Source: Fibrobacter sp. UWB4 | Lineage (GTDB): Bacteria; Fibrobacterota; Fibrobacteria; Fibrobacterales; Fibrobacteraceae | Direction of reading: 5' to 3' | DNA length: 64,000 nt | Assembly (NCBI RefSeq): GCF_002210345.1 | Contig: NZ_MWQI01000002.1 | Location: 310,001-374,000 of the forward strand | In this document: positions 53,103-63,413 of the stretch, in pieces | Position numbering within the stretch: position 1 is the stretch's first letter | Layout of the letters: every line of letters begins with the position of its first letter | Position numbers and translations under genes: made by a program | The notes under the pieces: model-generated | What the model saw: only the letters and a program-made list of their open reading frames with translations | What the model was told of the DNA's origin: nothing | Database searches by the model: none

Positions 53103-53990
53103 ATGAATTTCAAAGATAGAATCATCCGTGCGACGGGCAAAAAAACGCCCTTCCGCCTTATTGTGGTCGATTTAACAGAGACTATGAACGAAATCGGCCG
53201 GCACCACAACGCTAAAGGTTTTGCACTCAAGCTGCTTGCAGAAAACTCTATCGCAAGCATTTTCCTCAGTGCTGGGCTTAAATTCGCAGGAACCGTTTCT
53301 TACACCACCACATTTGGCGGCGAAATTACAAAGATTCAAACAGACTCCACTCCGATGGGTCTTGTCCGCGCCATGATTCCGCAGGCAGAACTCCAGGCTA
53401 TTGGAGCAAACGAACCCGCGCTCGTTCCACAACACGTTCAAGTCGTAAAGCTGAACGAACAGGGCAAACGTGTCCACGAAAGCATCATCGAAGCTCCGTC
53501 CGTCTCCGTAGGCCAGAACCTCGCCACATACCTCTTGCAGTCCGAACAGATTCGTTCTGCCGTGGGCATTGAAGCTCAGTACAATGCTCAGGACCCGAGC
53601 ATTCTCGACTACGCCGCAGGTTTCTACATCGAGGCATTCCCGGACCTTGAGGACAAGGACATCAACCTGATCGAAGTTATCGTGCAGAACCTCCCGAAGT
53701 TCTGCGACATGTACAAGGCAGACAAGGGATTCGACCTTGACGAACTTTTGGACCAGCTCCGTGGCCCGTACGACATCGAAGTCGTGCGCGAAATCGACCC
53801 GAAGCCATTCTGCCCGTGCAGCAAGGACCGCATGCTTGCTACACTTGCAACGCTCCCGCTCAAGGACTTGCAGGAACTCAGCAGCGAGAACAAGGACTTG
53901 AACGTCGTCTGCGACTTCTGCCGCACAAACTACACGATTACACCTGCGGATATGCAAGAAATTATAGACGAGAGAAAAAAAAGTTCCTAG
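53103..53990 (+). CDS. hslO: Redox-regulated chaperone Hsp33
   Basis: The 295-residue protein carries Hsp33 marks: GRHHNAKGFALKLLAE, GxVxYTTTFGGEI, VSVGQNLATYLLQSEQIRSAV, and the C-terminal zinc redox switch CPCS (near 240) and CDFC (near 270). Oxidation releases zinc and turns on holdase activity that protects proteins from aggregation. No Shine-Dalgarno precedes the start, and a -10 element lies directly before it. Confidence 0.95.
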   Translation: MNFKDRIIRATGKKTPFRLIVVDLTETMNEIGRHHNAKGFALKLLAENSIASIFLSAGLKFAGTVSYTTTFGGEITKIQTDSTPMGLVRAMIPQAELQAIGANEPALVPQHVQVVKLNEQGKRVHESIIEAPSVSVGQNLATYLLQSEQIRSAVGIEAQYNAQDPSILDYAAGFYIEAFPDLEDKDINLIEVIVQNLPKFCDMYKADKGFDLDELLDQLRGPYDIEVVREIDPKPFCPCSKDRMLATLATLPLKDLQELSSENKDLNVVCDFCRTNYTITPADMQEIIDERKKSS

Positions 53991-54104
53991 TTCGGAGTTA
54001 CTAGTTACTAGAGATCCTTCGACTTCGCTCAGGATGACACAGCAACTAGTTCTCTGACAAACAATAAAACTATTAACTAGTAACTATCAACTAATAACTA
54101 ATCA
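53986..54104. repeat. Heptamer tracts flanking a REP-like unit, between hslO and thrH
   Basis: TTACTAG heptamers (53996-54012) precede GATCCTTCGACTTCG...AGGATGACA (54010-54041). A second tract (AACTATT, AACTAGT, AACTATC, AACTAAT, AACTAAT; ~54068-54104) runs to 3 bases before the thrH start codon. Confidence 0.65.
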
Positions 54105-54106
54105 TT

Positions 54107-54724
54107 ATGTTTACTAAGCAATGTGTTGTCACTCTTGACCTGGAAGGCGTTCTTGCGCCAGAAATCTGGATTGCCGTCGCCGAAAAGACGGGCATCAAGG
54201 ACCTCCGCCTCACCACGCGCGACATACCCGACTACGATGTGCTCATGAAGGGCCGCATCAAGATTCTCGAACGCGAAAACATCAAGCTCTCTGACATCCA
54301 GAACGTTATTGCAAATCTCGGACTCCTCGAAGGTGCCCGCGACTTCATGGACACACTCCGCGACGAAGCCCAAGTGATCATCCTCTCGGACACGTTCCAG
54401 GAATTTGCCTACCCGATCATGAAGAATCTCGGATTCCCGACGATTTTCTGCCACAATCTCGTGGTCGAAAACGACATGATCAAGGGTTATCACTTGCGCA
54501 TGAGCGACCAGAAGACGAAGGTCGTAAAACACTTGCAGGAACTCAACTTCAAGGTGTTCGCCTCGGGCGATTCCTTCAACGATACGGGTATGCTCAAGCA
54601 GGCCGACAAGGGCTGCTTCTTCTGCGCACCGGATTCCATCGTCGCCCAGTTCCCGCAGCTCGAAGCCACAAAGACCTACGCAGAACTTTTGGACAAGTTC
54701 CACAAGTTCCAGGAATCTCTTTAA
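54107..54724 (+). CDS. thrH: Phosphoserine phosphatase / homoserine phosphotransferase ThrH
   Basis: The 205-residue HAD-family enzyme has the ThrH-specific motif I TLDLEGVLAPEIWIA (glutamate in place of the second aspartate), motif II ILSDTF, the lysine of motif III in SDQKTK, and motif IV GDSFNDTGML. ThrH removes phosphate from phosphoserine and can pass it to homoserine. No Shine-Dalgarno is visible; heptamer repeats occupy the initiation region. Confidence 0.9.
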   Translation: MFTKQCVVTLDLEGVLAPEIWIAVAEKTGIKDLRLTTRDIPDYDVLMKGRIKILERENIKLSDIQNVIANLGLLEGARDFMDTLRDEAQVIILSDTFQEFAYPIMKNLGFPTIFCHNLVVENDMIKGYHLRMSDQKTKVVKHLQELNFKVFASGDSFNDTGMLKQADKGCFFCAPDSIVAQFPQLEATKTYAELLDKFHKFQESL

Positions 54725-54854
54725 ATTGGTAGACAGTAGGACAAATGCGTAAACCGAGAGTCGCGCAAAAACTTATTTTGGCATGACCGAGGTTAGCATT
54801 TGGTAAATGAGCGTAGCGAATTTACAAGTCGGAAGTAGACAGAAAACTGTTTAT

Positions 54855-54889
54855 ACAGAAAGAGCCTCGCAATCGCGAGGCCTTTCTGT
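54855..54889. terminator. Bidirectional terminator
   Basis: GCCTCGC and GCGAGGC form a stem with loop AATC, flanked by CAGAAAGA and CTTTCTG, between thrH and the convergent esterase gene. Confidence 0.75.
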
Positions 54890-54910
54890 TAATGACTAAC
54901 GACTAAAAAA

Positions 54911-56497
54911 CTACTTCAAGCTAGGTGTTTCCCAGTCAATCCATTCAGACTTTTTGAAGTTGATGGTTTGAGTATTCTTGGAATAGTCAATCTTACCCGT
55001 CTTGGCATCCTTGCCGAGCAAGAACTTGTTCATAAAGTCCTTGACTTCGTCGAACTGTCCGTTCGGAAGCTGGCAGTGACCGTGACCGCCTTCCTGGCTG
55101 TAGGTGTAATTTTCCGTTGCACCGAGAGCGTCATAAACTTCCTTAGAAGCTTGTCCGCAATAGTTCGACGGAACTTCACCCAACCATTCCTGGCCGGCAT
55201 TGTCGAGAATGAGGAGCGCACGCGGTGCAACCATGGCCACCAACATGTGCTGGTCGAACGGGAGCGTATTTTCCCTGCCATCGTAGCTCTTGAAGCTAGA
55301 AATCATCCACTTGCCTTCGGTACCGGCACTAGCAAGGCCCTGCACAAACTGCTTGCCCTTCTGCTTGTTGACTTGAGCTCCCACGCGCCAAAGCGATGCG
55401 CCACCGGAACCAGATTCTTGCGGAATGGTGAGAGCGATACGTTCATCGAACGCGCCCACGGCAAGAGTACCCTTGCCCCAGCGAGAGCAACCCGTCATCG
55501 CAAGATGCTTCACGTCGATACCCGCTTCCGGAGTCTTTTCGAGAGCGTCGATAATGCGGCTTACGCCCCAAGCCCATGCAATGATGGTGCCCTGACCCTG
55601 GTTATAAAGCTGGAAGAACATACCGCCACCGCTTTCGGGAGCGACGTCATCCGGGTTAAACGTAATCTGAGCGATATCAAGACCGTTCGTCGCGTTGCCG
55701 AGGCTTCCGCAACCGCCCATCATGCCACCGCCAAAACCGATCATGGCCGGCTTCGGCTTATCCTTCGTACCCGCGTTGCTGATTTTCACGGAGAACGAAC
55801 CGGATTTGCCCTTGTCGGTCACCTTGATGGTGAGCTTTCCGCCGGAATAGCTGCCTTCAACCTTTTCCGGGTTACGCGGCTTTGTACCGAACATGAGCTT
55901 TTCGTACATAGCACCGATTTCTTCGCGACGGCACTTCCAATCGGCCTTGGACGAAATGCGTGTACCATCAAGCTTTTTGAACGGGTCCGGGAGTTTTGCG
56001 TTGTCCACGCTCGACGGGATATTGCCAATCTGGCATTCGCTGCGGTGGTCTTCAACAAATTCATTCACCGGGGACGGCGGCGGTTCAGTAGCACTCGAAC
56101 TCACCGGCGCTACAGCAGAACTCGATTCAACCGGAGGTTCTGCTACAGAGCTGCTGGAACGATGGTGATGTACGCTCGAGCTTGAGCCTTCAAGCCCAGA
56201 GCTTAGCGATGCAGAGCTAGAAGAACCTTCGACAGGTCCAACACCGCTACTGGACAAAGTCCCGTCCATACCGCTCGATGGAGATTGCTGATTGTCCGAA
56301 GAACTGGACTCACCCGCCTCTTCTGCGGATGAGCTAGAACTAGCACCATTGTCAGGCGCTTCGCTCGAAGAACTCCAATATTCCTCAAGACATTCTGGTG
56401 TTAAACATTGCACGTCTGATGGCAATTTGTCATCACCGCACGCCAATAAGCCAAAGGCAGCTACTGCCATAGGCATTAGTTTCATCCACTTATTCAT
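54911..56497 (-). CDS. Glucuronoyl esterase-like lipoprotein, CE15
   Basis: The 528-residue protein has a lipobox LLAC (Cys20), a serine-rich linker (~40-150) and a catalytic domain (~155-515). CE15 marks are LFGTKPRNPEKVEGSYSGGK-type N-strand, the nucleophile serine in TGCSRWGKGTL, IPQESGSGGASLWR, APRALLILDN and the histidine in EGGHGHCQLP. CE15 enzymes cut the ester between lignin and glucuronoxylan, which fits the cellulolytic lifestyle and the enzymes at 27.9-35 kb. Confidence 0.88.
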   Translation of the reverse strand: MNKWMKLMPMAVAAFGLLACGDDKLPSDVQCLTPECLEEYWSSSSEAPDNGASSSSSAEEAGESSSSDNQQSPSSGMDGTLSSSGVGPVEGSSSSASLSSGLEGSSSSVHHHRSSSSVAEPPVESSSAVAPVSSSATEPPPSPVNEFVEDHRSECQIGNIPSSVDNAKLPDPFKKLDGTRISSKADWKCRREEIGAMYEKLMFGTKPRNPEKVEGSYSGGKLTIKVTDKGKSGSFSVKISNAGTKDKPKPAMIGFGGGMMGGCGSLGNATNGLDIAQITFNPDDVAPESGGGMFFQLYNQGQGTIIAWAWGVSRIIDALEKTPEAGIDVKHLAMTGCSRWGKGTLAVGAFDERIALTIPQESGSGGASLWRVGAQVNKQKGKQFVQGLASAGTEGKWMISSFKSYDGRENTLPFDQHMLVAMVAPRALLILDNAGQEWLGEVPSNYCGQASKEVYDALGATENYTYSQEGGHGHCQLPNGQFDEVKDFMNKFLLGKDAKTGKIDYSKNTQTINFKKSEWIDWETPSLK

Positions 56498-56747
56498 TGT
56501 ATACCAACCCCAACAACAGCCGAGAATTCGGCAAAATTGTTGTCCTTTAAATTAATCTAATCTAAAAGAACAAGACTCGGTGTAATATTATTTTTGTTGT
56601 AAGAGTTACAACAGGCTAAAAACATTTCAAATCTTTTTTTCTGATTTTTTACGATCTTTAAACCGAAGAACGCATTTTTTTGTCTTATTTTTGGCATATT
56701 TCCAAAAAAAAAGACGCTTATGTATCAAATTATTAGATAAATTGAGA

Positions 56748-58895
56748 ATGATGGATCAGGCTAAATTTACAACGAATCAGGAGCACATTGTAAATGTGCT
56801 CCTTAAGAAGAATCCAAAGCTAGACGAAGGGATTCTTAGAAAAGCTATAGCCTTTATTGCCGATGCCCACGATGGTCAATACCGCAAAAGCGGCATGCCC
56901 TACACAGAACACCCTTACGAAGTGGCCAAGATTCTTGCAGACTTAAAGCAAGACCAGGCAACGGTACTAGCAGGCTTATTGCACGACGTGGTGGAAGACA
57001 CCCCGCATACCCTCAGTGAAATTTCAGAACTTTTTGGCGAAGACACGGCGTTCATGGTCGATGCGGTAACAAAGATTACCGCCGTCCAGGAGGCAAGCAA
57101 GACGGCGCAAAAGGCAAGCACCTACCGTAAGCTCATTACGGCCATGGCGAAAGACCCGCGCGTCATCATGATCAAGATCGCTGACCGCATCCACAACATG
57201 CGCACCATGCGATACATGAAGCCCGAAAAGCGAAAGATTATCGCCCAGGAAACGCTCGATATCTACGTACCGCTCACCCATAGGTTCGGTCTATACAAGC
57301 TGAAAACCGAACTCGAAGACTTGAGCTTCAAGTACGTAAACCCGGATGAATACCAGAAGCTCGTCGATGCCCTTATCGAGAACAAGGAAAAGCGCGAGAA
57401 CTACGTACAGTCCGTGATTGGGCCGCTCCAGATCAAGATGGCCCTCGAAGACTTCGACTGCACCATCCAGGGACGTACCAAGAATATATACAGCATCTAT
57501 AACAAGATGATCGCGCGCGGCTGCGGGTTCGAAGACATCTTCGACATTTTCGCCATCCGCATCATCGTCGAGACGATCCCGGAATGCTACCTCGCCCTCG
57601 GTTATGTACACAACCTCTGGACGCCGCTTCAAAGCCGCTTCAAGGACTACATCGCCACCCCGAAGCCGAACCTTTACCAGAGTATCCATACAACGGTCAT
57701 CGGTCCTGAAAACAAGATGGTCGAAGTCCAGATCCGCACAAAGGACATGGACTTAACCGCCGAAAAAGGATTCGCCGCCCACTGGGCCTACAAGATGGAA
57801 ACGCAGCACGAAGGCGAAGAACTCGCCTGGCTTGACCACATGGTCAAGCTGCAATCCGAAATCTCGGACTCCAAGGAATACCTCGACTTCTTGAAGGTGG
57901 ACCTGAAACCCGAAGGCATGACGGTGTTTACTCCGAAGGGCGCTTCGATTGAACTCCCTGAAGGCGCCATCGTTCTGGACTTTGCATTTGCGGTTCATTC
58001 GGAACTTGGGCTGCACTGCATTGGCGCCCGCATTAACGACAAGGTCGTAAGCCTTGATGAACCGGTGCCGCATGGCGCCACGATCCAGATTTTAAAGAGT
58101 CCGAACCAGGAACCGAGTCCAGAATGGCTGAACATGGTAAAAACCATCAAGGCAAAGCAAGAACTCCGCAAGTGGATGAAGACAAGCATCATCATCCAGT
58201 CCCGCAGCCTCGGTAAGGAAATCTGGACACGCGAACTCCGCCTCCTCAAGATCGAAAAAGACAAGAGACCCAAGGACGAAGCCATTCTACAGTACTTCGG
58301 CATGACGAGCCTCAATGAATTTTTCGAAAAGCTAGGCCAGGGCGAACTGCCGCTCCAGGACATCCACCGCTTCTTGAACGGCGGAAATGATATTTCCAAG
58401 GAAACGACAGCGCTCCGCTTCTACCCGAAATTCGGAAAGGACATGGACAACACGCTCACCGACGAAATGCCGTTGATGATCGGTCACGAGACCAGCCTCC
58501 TTATCCATTTCGCAAGCTGCTGTGGTCCAGTTCCAGGCGATAAGATTGTCGGCGTGATGCGCCCGCAGATCGGTATTGAAGTCCACAAGAGCGATTGCCC
58601 TTGCCTCAAGGACTTGCCGACCGACCAACGCCTGCCCGTTGACTGGAGCGCCGATGTCACAAAACCATTTACAACGCACCTCACGATTGAAACAGACAAC
58701 CGCAGGAACTTGCCATTAAGCATCCTGATGGTTCTGAAAGACGAAAACTTGTCGCTAGACAGAATGAGCATCGCAAGCGCCCAGTACACAGGACGCATCC
58801 GCATGGAATTCAAGGCGTTCCGCAAGGACCAGGTCGATGCCATTGTGACCAAGATAAGGCAAGTCGAGGGCGTCAGAGGGGTTGAAAAAGCATGA
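56748..58895 (+). CDS. Bifunctional (p)ppGpp synthetase/hydrolase, RelA/SpoT family
   Basis: The frame opens with TTG at 56691, but ATG at 56748 or 56751 after TTGAGA is the likelier start (~715 residues). An HD hydrolase domain (GxPYTEHPYEVA, LLHDVVEDT, KIADRIHNM), a synthetase domain (GRTKNIYSIYNKM, FAIRIIV, FKDYIATPKPNLYQSIHT, EVQIRTKDMD, AAHWAYK), a TGS domain (VFTPKGASIELPEGA), and a C-terminal ACT domain are present. HD residues look intact, so both making and degrading (p)ppGpp is expected. The stop overlaps the next gene by ATGA. Confidence 0.93.
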   Translation: MMDQAKFTTNQEHIVNVLLKKNPKLDEGILRKAIAFIADAHDGQYRKSGMPYTEHPYEVAKILADLKQDQATVLAGLLHDVVEDTPHTLSEISELFGEDTAFMVDAVTKITAVQEASKTAQKASTYRKLITAMAKDPRVIMIKIADRIHNMRTMRYMKPEKRKIIAQETLDIYVPLTHRFGLYKLKTELEDLSFKYVNPDEYQKLVDALIENKEKRENYVQSVIGPLQIKMALEDFDCTIQGRTKNIYSIYNKMIARGCGFEDIFDIFAIRIIVETIPECYLALGYVHNLWTPLQSRFKDYIATPKPNLYQSIHTTVIGPENKMVEVQIRTKDMDLTAEKGFAAHWAYKMETQHEGEELAWLDHMVKLQSEISDSKEYLDFLKVDLKPEGMTVFTPKGASIELPEGAIVLDFAFAVHSELGLHCIGARINDKVVSLDEPVPHGATIQILKSPNQEPSPEWLNMVKTIKAKQELRKWMKTSIIIQSRSLGKEIWTRELRLLKIEKDKRPKDEAILQYFGMTSLNEFFEKLGQGELPLQDIHRFLNGGNDISKETTALRFYPKFGKDMDNTLTDEMPLMIGHETSLLIHFASCCGPVPGDKIVGVMRPQIGIEVHKSDCPCLKDLPTDQRLPVDWSADVTKPFTTHLTIETDNRRNLPLSILMVLKDENLSLDRMSIASAQYTGRIRMEFKAFRKDQVDAIVTKIRQVEGVRGVEKA

Positions 58896-59485
58896 TATCG
58901 TCCCTACACCATTGCGACTACACACAAAAAAACCGTGCGTTCAACTGCCGCATGAGGAACCGCTATTACGAAGAAGTGTATTACGCTTTCCGTGCGCTGT
59001 TTCCGAATGAAATTGCAGAAGTCAAGGAATCTACGCCTGAAGAAAACAATGCATGGTACCAGCATTTGAGCAAGGACATCAAGCGTTATGAACGTCTCCT
59101 GATGACATGCCTCGAATATGCGCAAGCTGCGATTTTCTACGGCAAGGCGGAAAATTCTTCGCTTTACTCTAAGGACAAACGCTGGGGTATCTTGCAAGAA
59201 GAAATTTTCCTTGTGCACTTTTTGCAGGAGTTGCTTTCGACGACGCGATACGTTATCGCAAGGATTGATACGGACAAAGTGTTGCAGCAATGGAGTGGGG
59301 AAATGCAGGGCATGAAATCGAGTCCTGTCGTTTACGGTTTCGTGAGTGATATTCAAGGCAAGTTGAATACCATGAACGCAGGCACCATTGATGAATTTAA
59401 GGACTTGTTGAAACACGTTCTGGACCGTTTCCAGATTGCAAACACGCTATTCGGAACCGTCCAGGACTTGCAGAATTTCTATTAA
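58892..59485 (+). CDS. Protein of unknown function, coupled to the RelA/SpoT gene
   Basis: The 197-residue product is helix-rich with no signal peptide or membrane segment (YYEEVYYAFRALFPNEIAEV, IKRYERLLMTCLEYAQAAIFYG, EEIFLVHFLQELLSTTRYVIARID). I recognise no family. Its ATG overlaps the preceding stop (ATGA), indicating translational coupling; an inner ATG at 58952 is a possible alternative. nuoA follows after 33 bases. Confidence 0.65.
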   Translation: MISSLHHCDYTQKNRAFNCRMRNRYYEEVYYAFRALFPNEIAEVKESTPEENNAWYQHLSKDIKRYERLLMTCLEYAQAAIFYGKAENSSLYSKDKRWGILQEEIFLVHFLQELLSTTRYVIARIDTDKVLQQWSGEMQGMKSSPVVYGFVSDIQGKLNTMNAGTIDEFKDLLKHVLDRFQIANTLFGTVQDLQNFY

Positions 59486-59518
59486 AGACCAACGACTATT
59501 GACCATTGACTAATAACT
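59484..59518. repeat. Heptamer tract abutting nuoA
   Basis: GACCAAC, GACTATT, GACCATT, GACTAAT, AACT run directly into the nuoA ATG, so no Shine-Dalgarno is present. Confidence 0.65.
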
Positions 59519-59899
59519 ATGTCTGAATACATCATTCTATCCATTTTCCTTTTTCTGGGCGCGTTTATCGCGGCGGCGGCAACCGTCACGGGCCTATTGC
59601 TAGGCTACCGCACCAAGAATACAAAGAACAAGATGGCTCCGTACGAATGCGGTATGGAAACCATCGGCAACGCAAGAATTCAGTTCAAGGTGGGCTACTA
59701 CCTGTTCGCCTTGCTCTTCCTCGTGTTTGATATCGAAGCGCTGTTCCTCTTCCCCGTCATGATGAACTTCAAGGAAATCATGGCTGGCCACACGGCGCTC
59801 CCGCCATCAGTCGTCGTTATCGACCTTATCATCTTCATTGCGATTCTCGTTTCGGGCCTTGCTTACGCCTGGAAAAAAGGAATTCTCAAATGGGAATAA
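59519..59899 (+). CDS. nuoA: NADH:quinone oxidoreductase subunit A
   Basis: The 126-residue membrane subunit has three transmembrane segments (~5-27, ~60-82, ~95-117) and the conserved loop [39 protein letters not shown], whose cysteine and acidic residues line the quinone path. It starts the complex I operon and overlaps nuoBC by 10 bases. Confidence 0.95.
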   Translation: MSEYIILSIFLFLGAFIAAAATVTGLLLGYRTKNTKNKMAPYECGMETIGNARIQFKVGYYLFALLFLVFDIEALFLFPVMMNFKEIMAGHTALPPSVVVIDLIIFIAILVSGLAYAWKKGILKWE

Positions 59900-61149
59900 T
59901 CAATTTAGCTCCAAAGATCTTGGACCCGATTCCCGGTGGAAAGTACGTTGTAAACGCCATCGACTATGTTGTGAACTGGGCCCGTGCAAACTCCATTTGG
60001 CCTCTGACATACGGTACTAGCTGCTGCGCCATCGAAATGATGTCGAGTTCTATGGCTCGTTATGACATTGCCCGTTTTGGCTCTGAAGTGTTCCGCTCGT
60101 CCCCGAGACAGGCGGACTTGTTTATTTTGGCAGGTACGATTACCCGCCGCATGGCTCCCGCCATCCAGATGCTTTGGGAACAAATTCCCGGTCCGAAATA
60201 CGTGATCGCCATGGGCGCCTGCACGATTAGCGGTGGTCCGTTCATCTACGACAACTATTCTGTTGTCCGTGGTGCACAGAACTTGATTCCGGTCGATGTG
60301 TTCGTTCCCGGTTGCCCGCCGCGCCCCGAAGCACTTTTCCATGGACTTTTGACGCTCCGCGAAAAGATCCTCAAGGAAACTTGCCGCAACCCGTGGCACG
60401 AAGGCGAACCGAAAGACGTTTCGACGATGGACCGCTATCGCGAAGCCGCAAAGACTTGGGCCGCTCTCGAAGAAATGAAAGACGAGCAGATGGCCGAAGC
60501 CCGCGCGAAGTTCAAGGAAGAAAATCCGGACTACAAGAGTGCCTTCAAGCCCATCCGCGTCAAGAAGCCGGATATGCCGGAAGTGGAACGCGTACCCGCC
60601 AAGCGCTTTGGCATGACGCAGCTTGAACTTTTCACAAAGCTCCGCGCCAAGTTCCCGAACGTGACCGTGCATACGCGCGGTGAAGACACTCCAGAAGATG
60701 TCGTTGCCAAGTTGCCGGCGGATTGCCCGCTCGAAGTCATGCTCGAAAAGGAAGATTACCTGAACGTCGTTGAATTTGTCAAGAATGATCCTGAATTCAA
60801 GATGGATTACCTGATTGACGTGACCGCGATTGACTACGACGATCACTTCGACATGGTGACAATGCTCAGAAGCCTTGAAATCGGTCACAAGATTTTCCTT
60901 TGTGTGCAGCTCAAGAAAGACTTCTCGATTGACGAAGAAAAGCGCCCGACATCGCTCCTCGCTAGCGTCCCGACCATATCGCACCTCTACCCCGGTGCCG
61001 AAATCAAGGAACGCGAAGTTTACGACATGTTCGGCATCAAGTTTGAAAACCACCCCGACCTTCGCCGCATCTTCTTGGACAAGGACTTCGTGGGTTACCC
61101 GCTCCGTAAAGACTTTACTCACCCGGAAATGATTAGGAGGCCTATATGA
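59890..61149 (+). CDS. nuoBC: Fused NADH:quinone oxidoreductase subunits B and C
   Basis: The 419-residue protein joins NuoB (~1-165) to NuoC (~235-419). NuoB has the N2 cluster cysteines in [20 protein letters not shown] and VPGCPPRPE. NuoC has [18 protein letters not shown] and the signature [38 protein letters not shown] charged ~70-residue linker joins them. Fusions of C with D are common; fusion of B with C is less usual. It overlaps both neighbours by a few bases. GGGAATA-type initiation sequence overlaps nuoA's end. Confidence 0.95.
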   Translation: MGIINLAPKILDPIPGGKYVVNAIDYVVNWARANSIWPLTYGTSCCAIEMMSSSMARYDIARFGSEVFRSSPRQADLFILAGTITRRMAPAIQMLWEQIPGPKYVIAMGACTISGGPFIYDNYSVVRGAQNLIPVDVFVPGCPPRPEALFHGLLTLREKILKETCRNPWHEGEPKDVSTMDRYREAAKTWAALEEMKDEQMAEARAKFKEENPDYKSAFKPIRVKKPDMPEVERVPAKRFGMTQLELFTKLRAKFPNVTVHTRGEDTPEDVVAKLPADCPLEVMLEKEDYLNVVEFVKNDPEFKMDYLIDVTAIDYDDHFDMVTMLRSLEIGHKIFLCVQLKKDFSIDEEKRPTSLLASVPTISHLYPGAEIKEREVYDMFGIKFENHPDLRRIFLDKDFVGYPLRKDFTHPEMIRRPI

Positions 61150-62285
61150 GTCATCAGTTACCTCCGGGATTTCGCCTCGAACGCAAATCGAATACTGAAG
61201 AATTTTTTATCAACATGGGTCCGCAGCACCCGAGTACTCACGGTGCTTTGCGACTCACGCTCCGCATGGACGGTGAGACCATTGTAGAAGTTGTCCCGCA
61301 CTTTGGCTATATCCACCGCGGTATGGAAAAGCAAGCGGAATCGATGAGCTACTTGCAGTACATCGCGATGTCGGACCGTCAGGACTATTTGACCGCCATC
61401 CAAAATAACTTGGGCGTTGTCATCGCTCTTGAAAAGGGCATGAACGTGGGCGTTCCGCTCCGTGGCGAATACATCCGCGTGATGCTCCAGGAACTTGGCC
61501 GCATCGCCTCGCACTTGGTGTTCTACGGTTGCTTTGGCGGTGACCTTGGCGGACAGACTTGCCTCTTGTTCGGCTTCAAGGAACGTGAAATGATTCACGA
61601 CATGCTCGAAGAAGTGACTGGTTCTCGCCTTACGACAAACTTCTTTAGACCGGGTGGCAGCCGCTATGACGTACCGGATACGTTTATCCCGCGCGTGAAA
61701 GCATTCCTCGACCACATGGAAGATACGATGAAGGACTACGAAAGATTCCTTTCGAAAAACATCATCGTGTTGGAACGCAGCATCGGCATTGGCGTTTTGA
61801 GCAAAGAAGACGCGATCGCTTACGGTTGCTCTGGCCCTGTGCTCCGCGCCAGCGGCGTGAACTTTGACGTGCGCCGTGCAAATCCGTATAGCATTTACGA
61901 CCAGCTCGACTTTGACGTACCCGTGTTCCATAACGGCGACTGCTACGACCGCTACCAGATCCGCATTGCTGAAATTCATCAATCGCTCAAGATTCTACGC
62001 CAGTGCGTCGAAAAGTTCCCGACCGAAGGTCCGTGGCGCAGCAAGGAAAAGCCAGTGCGACTCCCAGTGGGCCGCTACTACAGCGAAATTGAAACCGCAA
62101 AGGGTCTTTACGCGACATACGTTGTCGCCGCAACGACCGGTGAAAAGCCGTACCGCATCCACACACGCGGTCCGAGCTTCCCGCATATTGGAGCGATTAA
62201 CAAGATGGCTCAAGGTCACAAGATTTCGGACCTCGTGACCATCATGGCAACGTTAGACCCCGTGATTCCAGAAATTGACAGGTAG
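61146..62285 (+). CDS. nuoD: NADH:quinone oxidoreductase subunit D
   Basis: The 379-residue subunit has NuoD marks: [72 protein letters not shown], and the C-terminal [37 protein letters not shown]. It forms the quinone site with NuoB. GGAGG precedes the ATG, which overlaps the upstream stop (ATGA). Confidence 0.96.
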   Translation: MSHQLPPGFRLERKSNTEEFFINMGPQHPSTHGALRLTLRMDGETIVEVVPHFGYIHRGMEKQAESMSYLQYIAMSDRQDYLTAIQNNLGVVIALEKGMNVGVPLRGEYIRVMLQELGRIASHLVFYGCFGGDLGGQTCLLFGFKEREMIHDMLEEVTGSRLTTNFFRPGGSRYDVPDTFIPRVKAFLDHMEDTMKDYERFLSKNIIVLERSIGIGVLSKEDAIAYGCSGPVLRASGVNFDVRRANPYSIYDQLDFDVPVFHNGDCYDRYQIRIAEIHQSLKILRQCVEKFPTEGPWRSKEKPVRLPVGRYYSEIETAKGLYATYVVAATTGEKPYRIHTRGPSFPHIGAINKMAQGHKISDLVTIMATLDPVIPEIDR

Positions 62286-62288
62286 TTT

Positions 62289-63410
62289 ATGTTTGTACCT
62301 TCAGTAACACATCCTATTGGCGACTTTGTCCGTGATTGGGTCCCGCGCCTGGCAGAATATCTGCCCGCAAACATCCAGTCCGAAGACCTCAACAGCGTCG
62401 TCGCCTTCCTCATCAACGCCGTGATTTGCATTATCGCCGTTTGCGTGGTAAACATCGGTTCTGCCCCGATTCTCATTTACATGGAACGCAAGGTTTGCGC
62501 CCACGTGCAATGCCGCCTTGGCCCAATGCGTCTTGGCTGGCACGGAACGCTCCAGACCATCGCGGACGTGATCAAGATGCTCTTCAAGGAAGTGTATGCT
62601 CCGAGTGGGGCAGACAAGCTCATGTTCTACTTGGCTCCGCTAATCGTCTTGATTGCACCGTTTATCGTCTGCGCTTTGATTCCGTTCGACAAGAACCTTG
62701 TCGTGGCCGACGTCTCGATGGGCATCCCGCTCATCATCGCGGTGAACGGCTTTGGCGTGCTTGGCATTTTGCTTGGCGGCTGGAGCAGTAACAACAAGTA
62801 TTCCTTGCTCGGTGCGCTCCGCAGTGGCGCCCAGATGATCAGCTACGAAATCTCGTTTGCGATGATTCTCCTGTTCGTCGTCATGATTTCTGGTTCTACG
62901 AACCTCATGAGCATTACGATGGGCCAGGAAGGAACCATTTTTGACTGGTGGATTTTCAAAATCCCGGTCCTCGGTTTCATAGCATTCATCCTCTTCTTTA
63001 TTTCTAGTACCGCCGAAATGAACCGCGCTCCGTTCGACATTGCCGAAGCAGAACAGGAACTCACGGGCGGTTACCACACAGAATACAATGGCACTCCGTT
63101 TGCCATGTTCTACCTCGCCGAATACATCGCGCTCATCACAAACTCCGCACTCGCAACCACATGCTTCCTCGGTGGATTCTTCCCGCCGTGCATCGGCATT
63201 GCCGCTGTGGACAACGTCTTGAACATGGTGCCTGGCGTCGTATGGTTCTTCGCAAAGATTTACTTTATGGTCTGGTGCTACATGATGGTCCGCTGGACGT
63301 TCGTGCGCCCGCGTGTAGACCAGCTCATGGACTTTGAATGGAAATTCCTTTTGCCGGTAAACCTAGTGTTGCTCGTCGCTGGCGCAGCCTTTATCGCAAT
63401 TGGTGGTTAG
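62289..63410 (+). CDS. nuoH: NADH:quinone oxidoreductase subunit H
   Basis: The 373-residue membrane subunit has about eight transmembrane segments and the signature loops ERKVCAHVQCRLGPMRLGWHG, ADVIKMLFKE, EISFAM, and STAEMNRAPFDIAEAEQELTGGYHTEY, which face the quinone chamber. It follows nuoD after 3 bases; nuoE, F and G are not between them. Confidence 0.96.
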   Translation: MFVPSVTHPIGDFVRDWVPRLAEYLPANIQSEDLNSVVAFLINAVICIIAVCVVNIGSAPILIYMERKVCAHVQCRLGPMRLGWHGTLQTIADVIKMLFKEVYAPSGADKLMFYLAPLIVLIAPFIVCALIPFDKNLVVADVSMGIPLIIAVNGFGVLGILLGGWSSNNKYSLLGALRSGAQMISYEISFAMILLFVVMISGSTNLMSITMGQEGTIFDWWIFKIPVLGFIAFILFFISSTAEMNRAPFDIAEAEQELTGGYHTEYNGTPFAMFYLAEYIALITNSALATTCFLGGFFPPCIGIAAVDNVLNMVPGVVWFFAKIYFMVWCYMMVRWTFVRPRVDQLMDFEWKFLLPVNLVLLVAGAAFIAIGG

Positions 63411-63413
63411 TTT

